64,000 bases of DNA from Ricinus communis (Eukaryota; Streptophyta; Magnoliopsida; Malpighiales; Euphorbiaceae), in NCBI RefSeq assembly GCF_019578655.1, contig NC_063259.1, positions 3,646,001 to 3,710,000 on the forward strand, in the 5' to 3' direction. The position numbers were made by a program, and so were the translations under genes. Below the pieces are notes generated by a model. It was not told the DNA's origin. It saw nothing but the letters and a program-made list of their open reading frames with translations, and did not search any database. This document shows positions 29,010 to 42,000 of the stretch, one piece after another. Each line of letters starts with the position of its first letter. Position 1 is the first letter of the stretch.

Positions 29010-30100
29010 ATGGAGAGACAAGGAGAACACGCGAACTGGCCCGGATAAGTCATTAGAGTCCGTGCATGGTCATGAAAATGCATCCGAACATGATCAACAT
29101 GATGAGCATGAGCTACATTCTGAAAATCTTTGCACAATCAGAATGTACAAAATGTTATGGAACAGTTTATGGATTTTCCGATGCAGCGGGCAGCTCAACA
29201 AGCACCGGCGCCTCGGACTCAACAACAAAAGGTTTGTGATAGATAAGAATTATGAAAGAGTTAGGAAACAAGGTGCTAATGTTTTCAAGGTACTCGATCC
29301 CTGCTGAGGGCGAGGAATGGTTGAAATCTGAAGGGTGTTGGATAGATTTAATTGCACATCCGAACAAAGGCTTCTATATCGGTATCTTTAATAGAAAAAG
29401 ATGCACTTGATTGGTGGGAAACAGTTTTAAGAAGCAAAGATCGACCAATGACTTTGACTTGGAATGATTTCTTGAGAGAATTTGCTTTGAGAAGTATACT
29501 CCGAAATTTATAGAGACAGGAAAGAAGCTTGAATTTCTTTAGTTGAAACAGAATGATATGTCGGTTCTTGAGTCGAAGTTCAATTTGTGAGATTATGTAA
29601 GTATGCACCGGAAGAAATAGCCCGAAGGCGAAAGGAAGAAATTTGAGATGGGTTTGAGGCTTGACATTCGTGAGAAAATGGCGTTGAAACCTCATAATTA
29701 CAATGCCTCAATTGAAGGCCGCTTTGAGGCTGAAGAAACATCATTTGAAAGGAATACTATGGAAGCTAAAAGAAGAAGATCATTGGTGCTTATAGTAATC
29801 CTCCAAGATATATTAGTATTTCTTCGTTTAGAGGCTCTAATTCACAGTCGGAGTAGTTATCGTGGACGAGGGTTTGGTGGTCGATCTAGTAGATCCTCCA
29901 TAGTACCTTATAGTAGAGGTGGATACAATTCATCCAGACTTGAGGGAGGACAAGTTTCAGCCAGTAGAGGGTTTGCTCCTGTTTGTCCTACGTGCAACAG
30001 GAGACATACTGGAGAATGTTGGGGACCTAGACCAGTAGTATGTTTTACTTGTAGTAGGCCGGGACATTATTCTAGAGATTGTCCTATGAGGAAGAAATAA
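29010..30100 (+). pseudogene. gag: Retrotransposon gag (capsid/nucleocapsid), frameshifted
   Basis: Gag packages the element RNA into virus-like particles. The first ATG after the primer site (29,010) opens a frame that stops after 12 codons, and the gag-like segments that follow lie in different frames. Recognisable pieces are NYERVRKQGANVF (about 29,250), EKDALDWW (29,394-29,417, typical of the retrotransposon gag domain), and a piece from 29,648 starting MGLRLDIREKMALKP. Near the end comes an Arg/Gly/Ser-rich basic stretch and a CCHC zinc knuckle, CFTCSRPGHYSRDC (about 30,041-30,082), with ideal C-X2-C-X4-H-X4-C spacing for RNA binding. The frame ends at 30,100 just after the knuckle, and the protease frame overlaps it in another register. 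Multiple frameshifts make this copy non-coding as assembled; some may be sequencing indels. Confidence 0.9.
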
Positions 30101-30783
30101 TGTTTGGAGAATCTTATACGGTGGGTCGGAGTAGTGTTGGTGAAAATATTCCAGTTGGTTCAGGCAGAGGCAAAGGAAGAGGTGGCAGAGCAGGTTTAAC
30201 TATTTCAGCAACACCATCAGAACAAATTGGTCAACCACAAGCACAAGCTAGAGTATTTGCTACTACTAGAAATGAAGCATTTGTAGCACCTGAAATTATT
30301 CTTGGTATACTTTCTATTCATGATTCTGATGCACATGTTCTTATTGATCCTGGATCCACATGTTCATTCATATCACATGATTTTGCATCGCATGTTCATG
30401 CTAATATAGAGGCATTAGGTTATGATATATATGTATCTATGCCTGCTGGGGGTATTATCACAGTAAATACGATAGTGAGATCATGTCCTGTAGTAGTAGA
30501 TAGTGTCAAACTACATGCATATTTGGTTGTTATTAATCTTAGAGAGTTTGATGTTATTTTGGGGATGGATTGGTTGTCAAGAAATCATGCTATTGTTGAT
30601 TGTAAAATGAAGGAAGTGGCTATGGAAATACAAGGAGAAATGAAAATAGTAATGGTGGGTGAAAGGAAGACAATTCCTAATTGTTTGATTTCAGCAGTGA
30701 CTGCATGTCAGTTAATTAAAAATGGATGTGAAGCATATCTAATTAGTTTTGTAGATACTACTAAGGTCACCCAGGGGTATTAG
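30079..30783 (+). pseudogene. Retropepsin-type aspartic protease segment of pol
   Basis: This open segment of 234 codons overlaps the end of gag in a different frame. It starts with a Gly/Arg-rich linker. Around residue 90 it has the catalytic motif LIDPGSTCSFIS, where D90 is the active-site aspartate in a D-P-G variant rather than D-S/T-G. Around residues 155-166 it shows the second conserved strand, FDVILGMDWL. Proteases of this family work as homodimers that cut the gag-pol polyprotein. In related plant elements gag and pol usually form one frame, so the register change between zinc knuckle and protease is probably a disabling indel. The frame ends at a stop before RT begins. Confidence 0.88.
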
Positions 30784-31660
30784 ACATTCCAGTGGTCGGA
30801 GAATTTCCTAACATATTCTTAGATGATTTGCACGGTTTGCCACCAAATCGAGAGGTTGATTTTGAGATTGACATCATCCCACAGTACTGCACCTATTTCC
30901 ATTGCACCATACAGAATGGCTCCATTAGAATTGAAAGAATTAAAGAAGCAATTAGAAGAGTTACTTGATAAAGGTTTCATCGGGGCCAAGTACTTCACCT
31001 TGGGGAGCACCAGTTCATTTGTGAAGAAAAGGATGGTAGTATGCGATTATGTATTGATTATAGGCAATTGAATAGGATTACGTTGAAGAATAAATATCCA
31101 TTCTTTGAGAATTGATGATTTGCTTGATCGGTTAAAAGGTGCAACTGTGTTCTCTAAAATTGATTTAAGATCAGGTTATTGGCAACTCCGGGTTGAAGAG
31201 AAATCTATTGCCAAGACAGCATTCAGAACAAGGTATGGGCACTATGAATTTATTGTGATGCCATTTGGTTTAACAAATGCTCCTGCTATTTTTATGTCAC
31301 TGATGAACAAGACTTTCCGACCATATTTAGATCACTTTGTTATTATGTTCATTGATGATATTCCGATTTACTCTAGAAGCCCGGAAGAGCATGAACAACA
31401 CTTGAGAATTGTTTCATGATTTTGAGGGAAAAACAGTTGTATGCAAAATTCAACAAATGCGAGTTTTAGATGGAGGAAATTGCATTCTTAGGGCATATTA
31501 TTTCTAAACATGGAGTGCAACCAGATTCATCAAAGATTAAAGCAATTATTGAATGGGAACCGCCTAGAAATGTTTCTGAAGTTCGAAGTTTTCTTGGGTT
31601 AGCTGGCTATTATAGAAGATTTGTAAAAGATTTTTCGGTTATTGCTAAGCCTCTATGACT
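30784..31660 (+). pseudogene. Reverse transcriptase domain of pol, frameshifted
   Basis: RT copies the element RNA into cDNA in the particle. The N-terminal part (about 30,890-30,990) shows [20 protein letters not shown] break follows before [11 protein letters not shown]. The main block at 31,105-31,419 includes [13 protein letters not shown], which carries the first catalytic aspartate, then [12 protein letters not shown] and MPFGLTNAP. The catalytic FIDD box lies at 31,348-31,359, an accepted form of the Y/F-x-D-D motif. The thumb/connection piece at 31,470-31,658 includes [14 protein letters not shown] and [18 protein letters not shown]. At least three register changes or stops separate these blocks, so no functional RT can be translated although each key motif survives. 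Confidence 0.92.
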
Positions 31661-32130
31661 TTGTTAAAGAAGAATGTGCCATTCCGATTGGACGGAGTTA
31701 TGTGATCAAAATTTTCAAGAGTTGAAGAAAAGGCTTACTACTACACCGATACTCGCATTGCCATCCGAAATGGAGGTTATGTTGTATATCGATGCTTCTA
31801 GGCAAGGACTTGGATGTGTCTTAATGCGGCATGGGAAGGTTATAGCTTATGCTTCAAGACAATTCGCGACCTCATGAGCTGAATTATCCTACACATGATC
31901 TTGAATTAGCGGTATTGTACATGCATTGAAGATATGGCGACATTATTTATACGGGGAGACATTTCGGATATTTACCGATCATAAGAGTTTGAAATATATC
32001 CCTACGGAAAGAGTTGAATCCGAGACAACGAAGATGGATTGAGCTTCTAAAGGATTATGATTGCACTATTGATTATCATCCTGGAAAGCAAATGTTGTTC
32101 TTTGATGCTTTAAGTAGGAAGTCGGTGGAA
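31661..32130 (+). pseudogene. RNase H domain of pol, frameshifted
   Basis: RNase H removes the RNA strand from the RNA/cDNA hybrid. It follows RT directly. Visible motifs are QELKKRLTTTPILALP, LYIDASRQGLGCVL (carrying the first catalytic aspartate), GKVIAYASRQ, then in other registers TDHKSLKY (about 31,975) and [14 protein letters not shown] with YHPGK and DALSRKS (about 32,020-32,120). Losses of one or a few bases near 31,865-31,925 and 32,005 break the frame. The content and order match plant Ty3/gypsy elements. Confidence 0.88.
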
Positions 32131-32249
32131 AATTTTTCAAGTATGATTTGCTACAATGTAGAATATTTAGTTGCACTTAGAGCTATCGATGTGAAGTTTT
32201 ATGTTTATGACAATGATCCTGTTAGCCACATTACAAGTAAAGCCTTTGA
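32131..32249 (+). other. RNase H to integrase linker of pol
   Basis: About 120 bp of coding-like sequence between the DALSRKS end of RNase H and the start of integrase. It is open and reads into a spacer with no recognised motif; it stops just after the next block begins in another register. Confidence 0.5.
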
Positions 32250-33450
32250 TTGGAGATAAAATTAAAGATGCAGTGTGAAGATTCTTATTTGCAAAGGATG
32301 AAGGGTAGAGTACAAGAAGGAAAGAATACACAATTTGTGTTGAAAGATGATGGTGTGTTATTGAATAGAAATCGTGTATGTGTACCTGATGTAGGAAATT
32401 TGAGAAAGGAAATCATGCATGAAGCGCACTATGCACCTTATGCAATGCATCCTGGAAGTACCAAAATGTACAAAAATTTGAAGCCTTATTATTGGTGGCC
32501 GAGCAATGAAGAAGGATGTGGCGGAATTTGTGAGTAAGTGTTTGACATGTCGGCCAAGTGAAAGGATAGCACCGGGCACTGCAGGTAAACTTCATTCTTT
32601 ATCTATACACCGTGTGGAAGTGGGATAAGATTACTATGGATTTTGTTATGGGATTGCCGCGTACATTTAACAAGCATGATGCTATTTGGGTAATTGTTGA
32701 TCGACTTACTAAATGTGCTCATTTCTTACCTCATGAAACAAACAGATTCACTTGATAAACTTGCTTTGAATTGTATATTTCCGAGATTGTTAGATTGCAT
32801 GGTGTGCCTATATCTATTGTATCGGGATAGGGATCCTAGATTTACTTCTCGTTTCCGGGAGAGTTTGCGGAAAGCATATGGTACTAAGCTTCATTTGATG
32901 CGACTTTTCATCCTCAAACGGATGGGCAATCGGAAAGAACTATTCGGACATTAGAAGATATGATGAGGGCTTGCACACTTGAGTTCAAGGGTAAACTGGG
33001 ATGATTACATACCACGGATGGAATTTGCGTATAACAGTTTTCATTCTAGTATCGGTATGGCTCCTTATGAAGCTTTGTATGGGAGGAAATGTAGAAGTCC
33101 GATTTCTTTGGGATGTTGAAGGTTTAAGACAACTTGAAGGTCCAGGAATTGGTACAAGAAACAGTGGATAAAATAGAGATAGTTAAAAAGAATTTGAAAG
33201 TAGCACAGACGGACAAAAGAGTTATGCTGATTTGCATCGAAGGGAAATGGAATATATTGTGGGTGATAAAGTTTTCTTGCGGGTATCACCATGGAAAGGA
33301 ATATTAAGGTTTGGTAAACAAGGGAAATTGAGTCCGAGGTATGTAGGACCTTATGAAATTATTGAAAGAGTTGGACCATTGGCTTATAGGTTAGCATTAC
33401 CTACAGAGTTGTCTTCTATTCATGATGTTTTCACGTTTCTATGTTGAGGC
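32250..33450 (+). pseudogene. Integrase domain of pol, frameshifted
   Basis: Integrase joins the cDNA to host DNA. The N-terminal zinc-binding part shows HEAHYAPYAMHPGSTKMY and then [13 protein letters not shown] (about 32,540-32,580). The catalytic core begins near [13 protein letters not shown] (about 32,620-32,660), where the D of MDF is the first acidic residue. DRDPRFTSRF (about 32,826-32,855) carries the second, preceded by what looks like an extra G. DGQSERT (about 32,920) carries the glutamate. The C-terminal part at 33,232-33,447 shows [13 protein letters not shown] and the GPY/F-like [16 protein letters not shown]. All three catalytic positions are recognisable, but frameshifts and stops lie between them. 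Confidence 0.9.
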
Positions 33451-33508
33451 GATATAGATCGGATCCTAGTCATATCATTCCGAGCCGGAGATAGAAATCA
33501 CGGAAAAG

Positions 33509-33715
33509 TTGACATATGTGGAAGAACCGATAGAAATTCTTGATCGAAGGGTTAAGAAATTGAGAAATAAAGACATTCCTATGGTCAAAATTAAGTGGAG
33601 TCATCATTCACCAAGAGAAGCAACTTGGGAAGTAGAAGAGCATATGAGACAGTATCCGCATCTATTCCATTGTAATGTTGGTGAGTTGTTAAAATTTCGG
33701 GACGAAATTTCTTAA
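33509..33715 (+). pseudogene. C-terminal chromodomain of the integrase
   Basis: A 68-codon segment follows the GPY/F part after a register change. It reads EPIEILDRRVKKLRNKDIP, then KIKWSHHSPREATWEVEEH and YPHLF, a recognisable chromodomain of the plant chromovirus type with the conserved W and ATWE strands. In this family the chromodomain is thought to guide integration into heterochromatin, which fits the insertion inside satellite DNA. The segment ends with the DEIS reading of the conserved string next to the polypurine tract. Confidence 0.9.
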
Positions 33716-33727
33716 GGAAGGGAGAGT
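33711..33727 (+). other. Polypurine tract
   Basis: CTTAAGGAAGGGAGAGT lies directly before the 3' LTR and is purine-rich (AAGGAAGGGAGAG). This is the expected site for priming plus-strand cDNA synthesis. Just upstream is TTTCGGGACGAAATTT, a form of a string common in plant Tekay-like elements. Confidence 0.88.
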
Positions 33728-36031
33728 TGTAGCACTGCATTTTCTCATCATCCATGTTATGTGCATTTACATTTAATCATTGGGCATATGATGGTATATC
33801 AATGATATTTTTATTTTATGAGAACATATATATATTAATTATAAGTAGAGAATAAGAAGCATGATATTAGATTATTAATTTAGATAAGTTGATTAAGTAC
33901 TTGGGTTATGTGTATTAAGCCTTAAGACTTAATTGAACCAATAGTTGAAGGTTGGGTAAATAGATTGGACTTAAAAGATACAATTAAAAGTTAGTACCTA
34001 TATATGGTTAGTAAGAATTAATTTAGGGTGATAAAAATAGTTTAGTAGGTGGTGGCATTAAGAGAGGAATATTGGAAATTGGAACCATGAGTAAGCTCAT
34101 TTTACCTCTTCATTTCTCTAAAATTCGTTCATGGCCAAAAACACAAAATTTGGAATAAGAGAGAGGAGTGGAATACCTAGAAAAACTTAAGATTAAGATA
34201 GGATTTTGCCAACTATTGAAGAAGCCAAGCTAAAGCTAAAGGATTTAAGCATATTAGCAACCCAAAAGCTGAAATTGGTAAGTTGTTACTTGAGTGTTAT
34301 TAATTTGTCATTAGGGTTCTTGATTACAAATTGGAAAAACTTCATTTGATGGTCTCATTGATTAATTAAAGGTCTGATTATCATGAATTAGTAGAGTATT
34401 GAATGATTGCATAAAGATTAAGCTTGATTTAAGTTTAAGTATGTTAAGATAGAAAACTGTCAAAATTCCAGCAACCTTGATATTCTGTATTTTAGGCATA
34501 ACATGGGTTATATAAGTCCAAATTAAGCTTAATTGGTGTCTATGGAAATTTAAAGAGTCCTCTATAACTTTGTAGTTTTGTGATTTTGCTATTTTTGCCG
34601 TTTTGGTTGCTTAAATTGAGCAAACAGATTGCTGCTCGGGTACAACTAGCTGTATGACCCTTGCTCAGTGAATTTGAAAATAATTAAATCTATAGAAGTC
34701 GGAATTGAGTAATTCTTCTTGGAGATGAAACTAGACGCATAAATGGATATGTCAATTTAATATGAGATTTTTGTATTAAGCCAATTTTGCCCAGCAATAA
34801 ATATACCTTGGTACTAAATTCTGTCTAGAAAACAGAAATGTTGGAGATTAGTTTTATGCAATTTATTGATGTTAATTTGAGTTAGATTGGTATTTAACTA
34901 GATGGGAAATGTTTATAGGATATTAAAACAGTAATTGAGAGTCTTAGAGGAAGAGTTAGACCTATGAATTAGAGAGGGGATGATCTTGTAATGCATTAGA
35001 ATTCGCATTTACATGAATATTTGTAATATGCATGAAATGTGAATTGATGAATGTGTTGACAGTACTCAAAGGCCTCGGAAAGGAAGTTGTGGAGAAAGGA
35101 GGTTCTTATATGCTAAAGGAATAAGTATATTTTGAGTAAGTAAATAGTTAATATTTGCTATGTTCATATATTTAATCAAATGTTCATGAAATGGTTGCGT
35201 TTGCTTAATATTGCTTATGTTTGAATGGACCGAGATGGAAATGATTGGTGTTGAGTGGAACAATTGTTATTGCTGAAATATGATATAAGTGAAATGATTG
35301 AATTGTGATGTTAAGTGCATATGTGCATGTGAATGGTGGATTCCCCTATGAAAAAAAAAAGATATATATATAAAGCCTTGGGAGGCTAAAGCCTAGAGAG
35401 GCTATAAAAGTGTATAATGTGAGATGAGGCGAGCCTTACGTGTGTGATATGTGAGGATGAGGCGGAGCAGCACATTAAAGGGGATCCACAAGCCGTGAGA
35501 ACTAACCATAATTGTTGAATTGTATTTCTTCTATGATGGTTGTAATGAATTGAGTAGAATGGTATGACTTTATACCTAAACTATGAATATCATGGAAAGT
35601 TATGTGATTGGGTGGAAATTGTATTAAGTGTATGTGATATAGATTATGTTGATTATTTATTTCTGGAGGCTCACCCCTCCCAAAATTTTTCTTTTCAGGT
35701 TTGTAAATAGTAGTGCATCCGTTGGTTGTATGCGAAGTCTAGCTTTTAGCGATTCACATCAAGTTGGGCCAGTTTTGTGAAGTCTCCTCCGATGCATTTT
35801 TGTATGCAGTTATGTGATATATATGGAAGTATGCCTTATAAGGCATAAGAAGATGTTTGTAATACTTGTTAAATGATGTTTAAGTATAATCATATGTTTA
35901 TATATTAATAACCTTGTGTCTGGATTCTTAACAACCTACATATTGACCTATCTACCTGTAGTATATATTCTACGACGCTTGTATGCTTCCTGGCTAATGT
36001 TTATTGGTTAGTATGTGATGGGGGTGTTACA
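33728..36031 (+). repeat. 3' LTR (2,304 bp)
   Basis: It begins TGTAGCACTGCATTTTCTC and ends GGGGGTGTTACA. It is nearly identical to the 5' LTR, with about 20 scattered small substitutions and indels. The same A-run and TATATATATAAA box are present. Confidence 0.95.
35363..35374 (+). promoter_or_regulatory. Candidate TATA box of the 3' LTR
   Basis: TATATATATAAA after a run of A, in the same position as in the 5' LTR. If active it would drive transcripts outward into the reversed satellite array at 36,037 onward. Confidence 0.5.
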
Positions 36032-36036
36032 CCGTA
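36032..36036. other. Target-site duplication CCGTA (right)
   Basis: CCGTA directly follows the 3' LTR end TTACA and matches the left copy exactly. The satellite monomer resumes as AAAGGGGTATATTTGTCGAT. Confidence 0.95.
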
Positions 36037-39000
36037 AAAGGGGTATATTTGTCGATATAAGAAAATAACCCCTTAAAACGTGTAAATTTATGAATTTGAC
36101 AAAACAACTCCATAATAGTGCTAATAATTTAATATGAGAAAACGACCCCGTAAAAGTGGTATAATTCACGATATAAGAAAATAATTTCGTAAAAGGTGTA
36201 TATTTATGAATCTTAGAAAACAACTCCGTAAAAGTAGTGTAATTGTGAGTCTGAGAAAACAACATCGTAGAAGGGGTAAATTTTTTAATATGCGAGACCA
36301 ACCACGTAATACGAGTATATTTATCAATCGGAGAAGAGAACTCGGTATTTTTGGTATATTTGTGAGTATGAGAAAACAACCCCTTAAATGGATTAATTTT
36401 ATAATATGAGAAAACAACCCCGTAAAAATGGGTATATTTGTCGATATAAGAAAATAACCCTGTAAAACATGTATATTTATGAATTTGAGAAAACAATCCC
36501 ATAATAGTGCTAATAATTTAATATGAGAAAACGATCCCGTAAAAGAAATATACTTATCAATATAATAAAATAACCCCGTAAAACGTGCATATTTATGAAT
36601 TTGAGAAAACAACCCCGTAAAGATAGTGTAATTGCGAGTCTGAGAAAACAGCCTCGTAGATGGGGTAAATTTTTTAATACGAGAAAACAACCCCGTAATA
36701 CGGGGATATTTACCAATAGGAGAAAATAACCTCGTAACTTTGGCATATTTGTGAATATGAGAAAACAACCCGTTAAATGGGTTAATTTAATAATATGAAA
36801 AAATAATCTGGTAGAAAGGGTATTTTTGTCGATAAAAGAGACTAACTCCGTAAAACGTGTCTATTTATGAATTTGATAAAACAATCCCACAATAGTGTTA
36901 ATAATTAATATGAGAAAACGACCCCCGTAAAAGTGGTATATTTATCAATATAAAAAAATAAACCAGTAAAACGTGTATATTTATGAATCTGATAAAATAA
37001 CCCCGTAAAAGTAGTGTAATTGCGAGTCTGAGAAAACAGCCTCATAGAAGCGGTAAATTTTCTAATATGGGAGAACAACCCCGTAATACGGGGATATTTA
37101 ACAATTAGAAAAAAATAACCCCGTAATTTTGATATATTTGTGAATATGAGAAAACAACCCCTTAAAAGGATTAATTTTATAATATGAGAAAATAATCCCG
37201 TAAAAAGGATATATTTTTCGATAAAAGAAAATAACCCCGTAAAACGTGTATATTTATGAATTTGAGAAAACAACCCTATAATAGTGCTAATAATATAATA
37301 TGAGTAAACGACCCGATAAAGTAGTATATTTATCCATATAAGAAAATAATCCCGTAATATGCGTTTATTTATGAATCTGAGAAAATAACCCCGTAAAAGT
37401 AGTGTAATTGCGAGTTTGAGAAAACAGCCTCGAAGAAGGGATAAATATTTTAATATGTGAAAATAATCCCGTAAGAAAGGTATATTTATAAATATTAGAA
37501 AACAACCCCTTATATGGGTTAACTTTAGAGTATGAGAAAACAACCCCGTAAAAGGGGTATATTTGTCGATATAAGAAAATAACTCCATAAAACGTATAAA
37601 TTTATGAATTTGAAAATAGGCACTCCATACTAGTGCTAATAATTTAATATGAGAAAACGACTCCGTAAAAGTTGTACATTTATCAATATAAGAAAATAAC
37701 CGTGTGAAACGAGTATATTTATGAATCTCATAATACAACCCTGTAAAAGTAGTGTAATTGCGAGTCTCAGAAAACAGCCTCGTAGAAAGGGTAAATTTTT
37801 AAACATAAAAAAACAACCCCATAATACGGGGATATTTATCAATCGGAGAAAAAAACCCCGTAATTTTGGTATATTTGTAAGTACGAGAAAACAACCCCTT
37901 AAAGGGGTTAATTTTATAATATAAGAAAACAACCTTGTAGAAGAGGTATATTTCTCGATATAAGAAAATAACCCCGTAAAACGTGTATATTTATGAATTT
38001 GAGAAAACAACCCCATATTAGTGCTAATAATTTAATATGAGAAAATGACGCTGTAAAAGTAGTATATTTATCAATATAAGAAAATAACCCCGTAAAACGT
38101 GTATATTTATGAATCTGAGAAGACAACCCCGTAAAAGTAGTGTAATTGCGAGTCTGAGAAAACAGCCTCGTAGAAGGGTAAATTTTTTAATATGAGAATA
38201 CAACCCTGTAAGAGGAATATATTTATAAATATTAGAAAATAATCTCGTAATACGGGGATATTTATCAATAGGCAAAAATAACCCTGTAATTTTTGTATAT
38301 TTATGAGTATGGAAAAACAACCCAATTAATAGGTTAACTTTGGAGTATGAGAAAACAACCCCGTAAAAGGGGTATATTTGTTGAAATAAGAAAATAACAC
38401 CGTAAAACGTGTATATTTATGAATTAGAGAAAACAACTCCATAATAGTACTAATAATTTAATATGAGAAAATGACCCTGTAAAAATGGTATATTTATCAA
38501 TATAAGAAAATAATCCCGTAAGACGTGTATATTTATGAATCTGAGAAAATAACGGCGTAAAAGTAGTGTAATTGCGAGTCTGAGAAAATAACCTCGTAGA
38601 TGGGGTAAATTTTTTAATATGAGAAACAACCCCGTAATACGGGGATATTTATCAATCGGAGAAAATAACCCCGTAATTTTGGTATATGTGAGTATAAGAA
38701 AACAACCCCTTAAATGGATTAATTTTATAATACGAGAAAACAATCCCGTAAAAGGGGTATATTTGTTGATATAAGAAAATAACCCTGTAAAACTTGTATA
38801 TTTATAAATTAGAGAAAATAACTCCATAATAGTACTAATAATTTAATATGAGAAAATGACCCTGTAAAAATGGTATATTTATCAATATAAGAAAATAATC
38901 CCGTAAAACGTGTATATTTATGAATCTGAGAAACAACCCCGTAAAAGTATTAATTGCAAGTTTGAGAAAACAGCCTTGTAGAAGGGGTAAATTTATTAAT

Positions 39001-42000
39001 ATGAGAAAACAACCATGTAATACGGGGATATTTATCAATCGGAGAAAATAACCTCGTAAATTTGGTATATTCGTGAGTGTGAGAAAACAACCCCTTAAAT
39101 GGATTAATTTTATAATGTGAGAAAACAACCCCGTAAAAGGGGTATATTTCTCGATATAAGAAAATAACTCTGGAAAAGTTGTATATTTATGAATTTGAGA
39201 AAACAACCCCATAATAGTGTAATAATTTAATATGAGAAAACGACAACGGAAAAGTGGTATATTTATCAATATAAGAAAATAACCCCGTCAAACATGTATA
39301 TTTATGAATATGAGAAGACAACCCCGTAAAATTAGTGTAATTGCGAGTCTGAGAAAACATCCTCGTAGAAGGGGTAAATTTTTTAATATGAGAAGACAAC
39401 CCCGTAAGAGGGGTATATTTATAAATATTAGAAAACAATCTCGTAATACGGGGATATTTATCAATCGACGAAAATAACCTCGTAATTTTTGTATATTTAT
39501 GAGTATGGAAAAACAAACCCTTAAATAGGTTAACTTTAGAGTATGAGAAAACAACCCCTGAAAAGGGGTATATTTGTTGATATAAGAAAATAACCCCGTA
39601 AAACGTGTATATTTATGAATTTGAGAAAACAACTCCATAATAGTACTAATAATTTAATATGAGAAAACAACCCCATAAAAGTGGTATAGTTATCAATATA
39701 AGAAAATAACCCCGTCAAATGTGTATATTTATGAATATGAGAAGACAACCCCGTAAAAGTAGTGTAATTGCGAGTTTGAGATAACAGTCTCGTAGAAGGG
39801 GTAAATTTTTCAACATGAGAATACAACCTCGTAAGAGGGGTATATTTATAAATATTAGAAAACAATCCCGTAATATGAGAATATTTATCAATCGGCGAAA
39901 ATAACCTCATAATTTTTGTATATTTATGAGTATAGGAAAACAACCCGTTAAATAGGTTAACTTTATAGAGTGAGAAAATAACCCCTTAAAAGGGGTATAT
40001 TTGTTGATATAAGAAAATAACCCCTAAAACATATAAATTTATGAATTTGACAAAACAACCCCATAGTAGTGCTAATAATTTAATATGAGAAAATGACCCC
40101 TAAAAGTGGTATATTTATCAATATAAGAAAATAACCCCGTAAAACGTGTATTTATGAATCTCAGAAACAACCCCGTAAAAGTAGTGTAATTGCGAGTTTG
40201 AGAAAACAACCTCGTAGAAGGGGTAAATTTTTAAATATGAGAAAGCAATCATGTAATACAGAGATATTTATCAATCGGACAAAATAACCTCGTAATTTTT
40301 GTATATTCGTGAGTATGAGAAAATAACCCCTTAAATGGATTAATTTTATAATGTGAGAAAACAACCCCGTAAAAGGGGTATATTTGTCGATATAAGAAAA
40401 TAACTCTATAAAACTTGTATATTTATGAATGTGAGAAAACAACCCCATAATAGTGTAATAATTTAATATGACAAAACGACCCCGTAAAAGTGGTATATTT
40501 ATTAATATAAGAAAATAACCCCGTAAAACATGTATATTTATGAATCTCAGAAAACAATCCCATTAAAGTAGTGTAATTGCGAGTTTGGGAAAACAGCCTT
40601 GTAGAAAGGGTAAATTTTTTAATATAAGAAAACAACCACGCAATACGGGGATATTTATCAATAGGAGAAGAGAACTCCGTAAAAGTAGAATATTTATCAA
40701 TATAATAGAATAACCCCCTAAAAAGTGTATATTTATGAATCTCAGAAAACAACCTCGTAAAAATAGTGTAATTGCAAGTCTGAGAAAACAGCCTCGTAGA
40801 AGGGGTAAATTTTCTAATACGAGAAAACAACCCCATAACACGGGGATATTTATCAATCGGAGAAAATAACCTCATAACTTTGGTATATTCGTGAGTATGA
40901 GAAAACAACCCCTTAAATAGATTAATTTTATAAGATGAGAAAACAACCTCGTAAAAGTGGTATATTTGTCGATATTAGAAAATAACCCCGTAAAACGTGT
41001 ATATTTATGAATTTGAGAAAACAACCCCATAATAGTGCTAATAATTTAATATGAGAAAACGACCCCGTAAAAGTGGTATATTTATCAATATAATAAAATA
41101 ACTTCGTAAACGTGCATATTTATAAATTTGAGAAAATAACCCCGTAAAATTAGTGTAATTGCGAGTCTTAGAAATAGCCTCATAGTAAGGGTAAATTTTT
41201 TTATATGAGAAAACAGCCCCGTAATACGGGGATATTTATCGATCGGAAAAAATAACCCAGTAATTTTGGCATATTTATGAGTATGAGAAAACAACCCCTT
41301 AAATGGGATAATTTTATAATATGAGAAAATAACCCCGTAAAAGAGGTATATTTGTCGATATAAGAAAATAACCCTGTAAAACATATATATTTATGAATTC
41401 GAGAAAACAACCCCGTGATAGTGCTAATAATTTAATATGAAAAAATGACCCCGTAAAACGCGTATATTTATGAATTTGACAAAACAACCCCATAATAGTG
41501 CTAATAATTTAATATGAGAAAACGAGCCCATAAAAGAGGTATATTTATTAATATAAGAAAATAATCCCGTAAAACATGTAAATTTATGAATATGAGAAAA
41601 CAACCCCGTAAAAGTAGTGTAATTTCGAGTCTGAGAAAATAGCCTCGTAGAATGGGTAAATTTTTTAATATGAGAAGACAACCTCGTAATACGTGGATAT
41701 TTATCAACCATAGAAAATTACCCCGTAATTTTGATATATTTGTGAGTATGAGAAAACTACCCCTTAAATGGGTTAAATTTATTATACGAGCAAAAAAACC
41801 CTGTAAAAGGGATATATTTGTCGATATAAGAAAATAACCCCGTAAAACGTCTATATTTAAGAATTTGAGAACACAACCTCATAATAGTGCTAATAATTTA
41901 ATATGAAAAAACTACCCCGTAAAAATGGTACATTTATCAATATAAGAAAATAACTCCGTAAAATGTGTGTATTTATGAATCTGAGAAAATAACACCAAAA

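Larger units (their letters stand above)
26587..36031 (+). mobile_element. Ty3/gypsy chromovirus LTR retrotransposon, complete structure but broken coding region
   Basis: This 9,445-bp element carries every structural landmark of an LTR retrotransposon. It has two 2,304-bp LTRs with TG...CA ends, CCGTA target duplications, a primer-binding site like the initiator-Met tRNA 3' end, and a polypurine tract. Segments in between encode gag with a zinc knuckle, aspartic protease, reverse transcriptase, RNase H, integrase with a GPY/F-like module, and a C-terminal chromodomain. Integrase downstream of RT is the Ty3/gypsy order; the chromodomain makes it a chromovirus. The long LTRs and the TTTCGGGACGAAATTT string before the polypurine tract suggest the Tekay/Del lineage, by inference. 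The coding region is split by several frameshifts and stops, so no full polyprotein can be read. The LTRs differ at only about 20 small places, which points to a young insertion or to consensus errors on top of a very young one. Confidence 0.95.
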
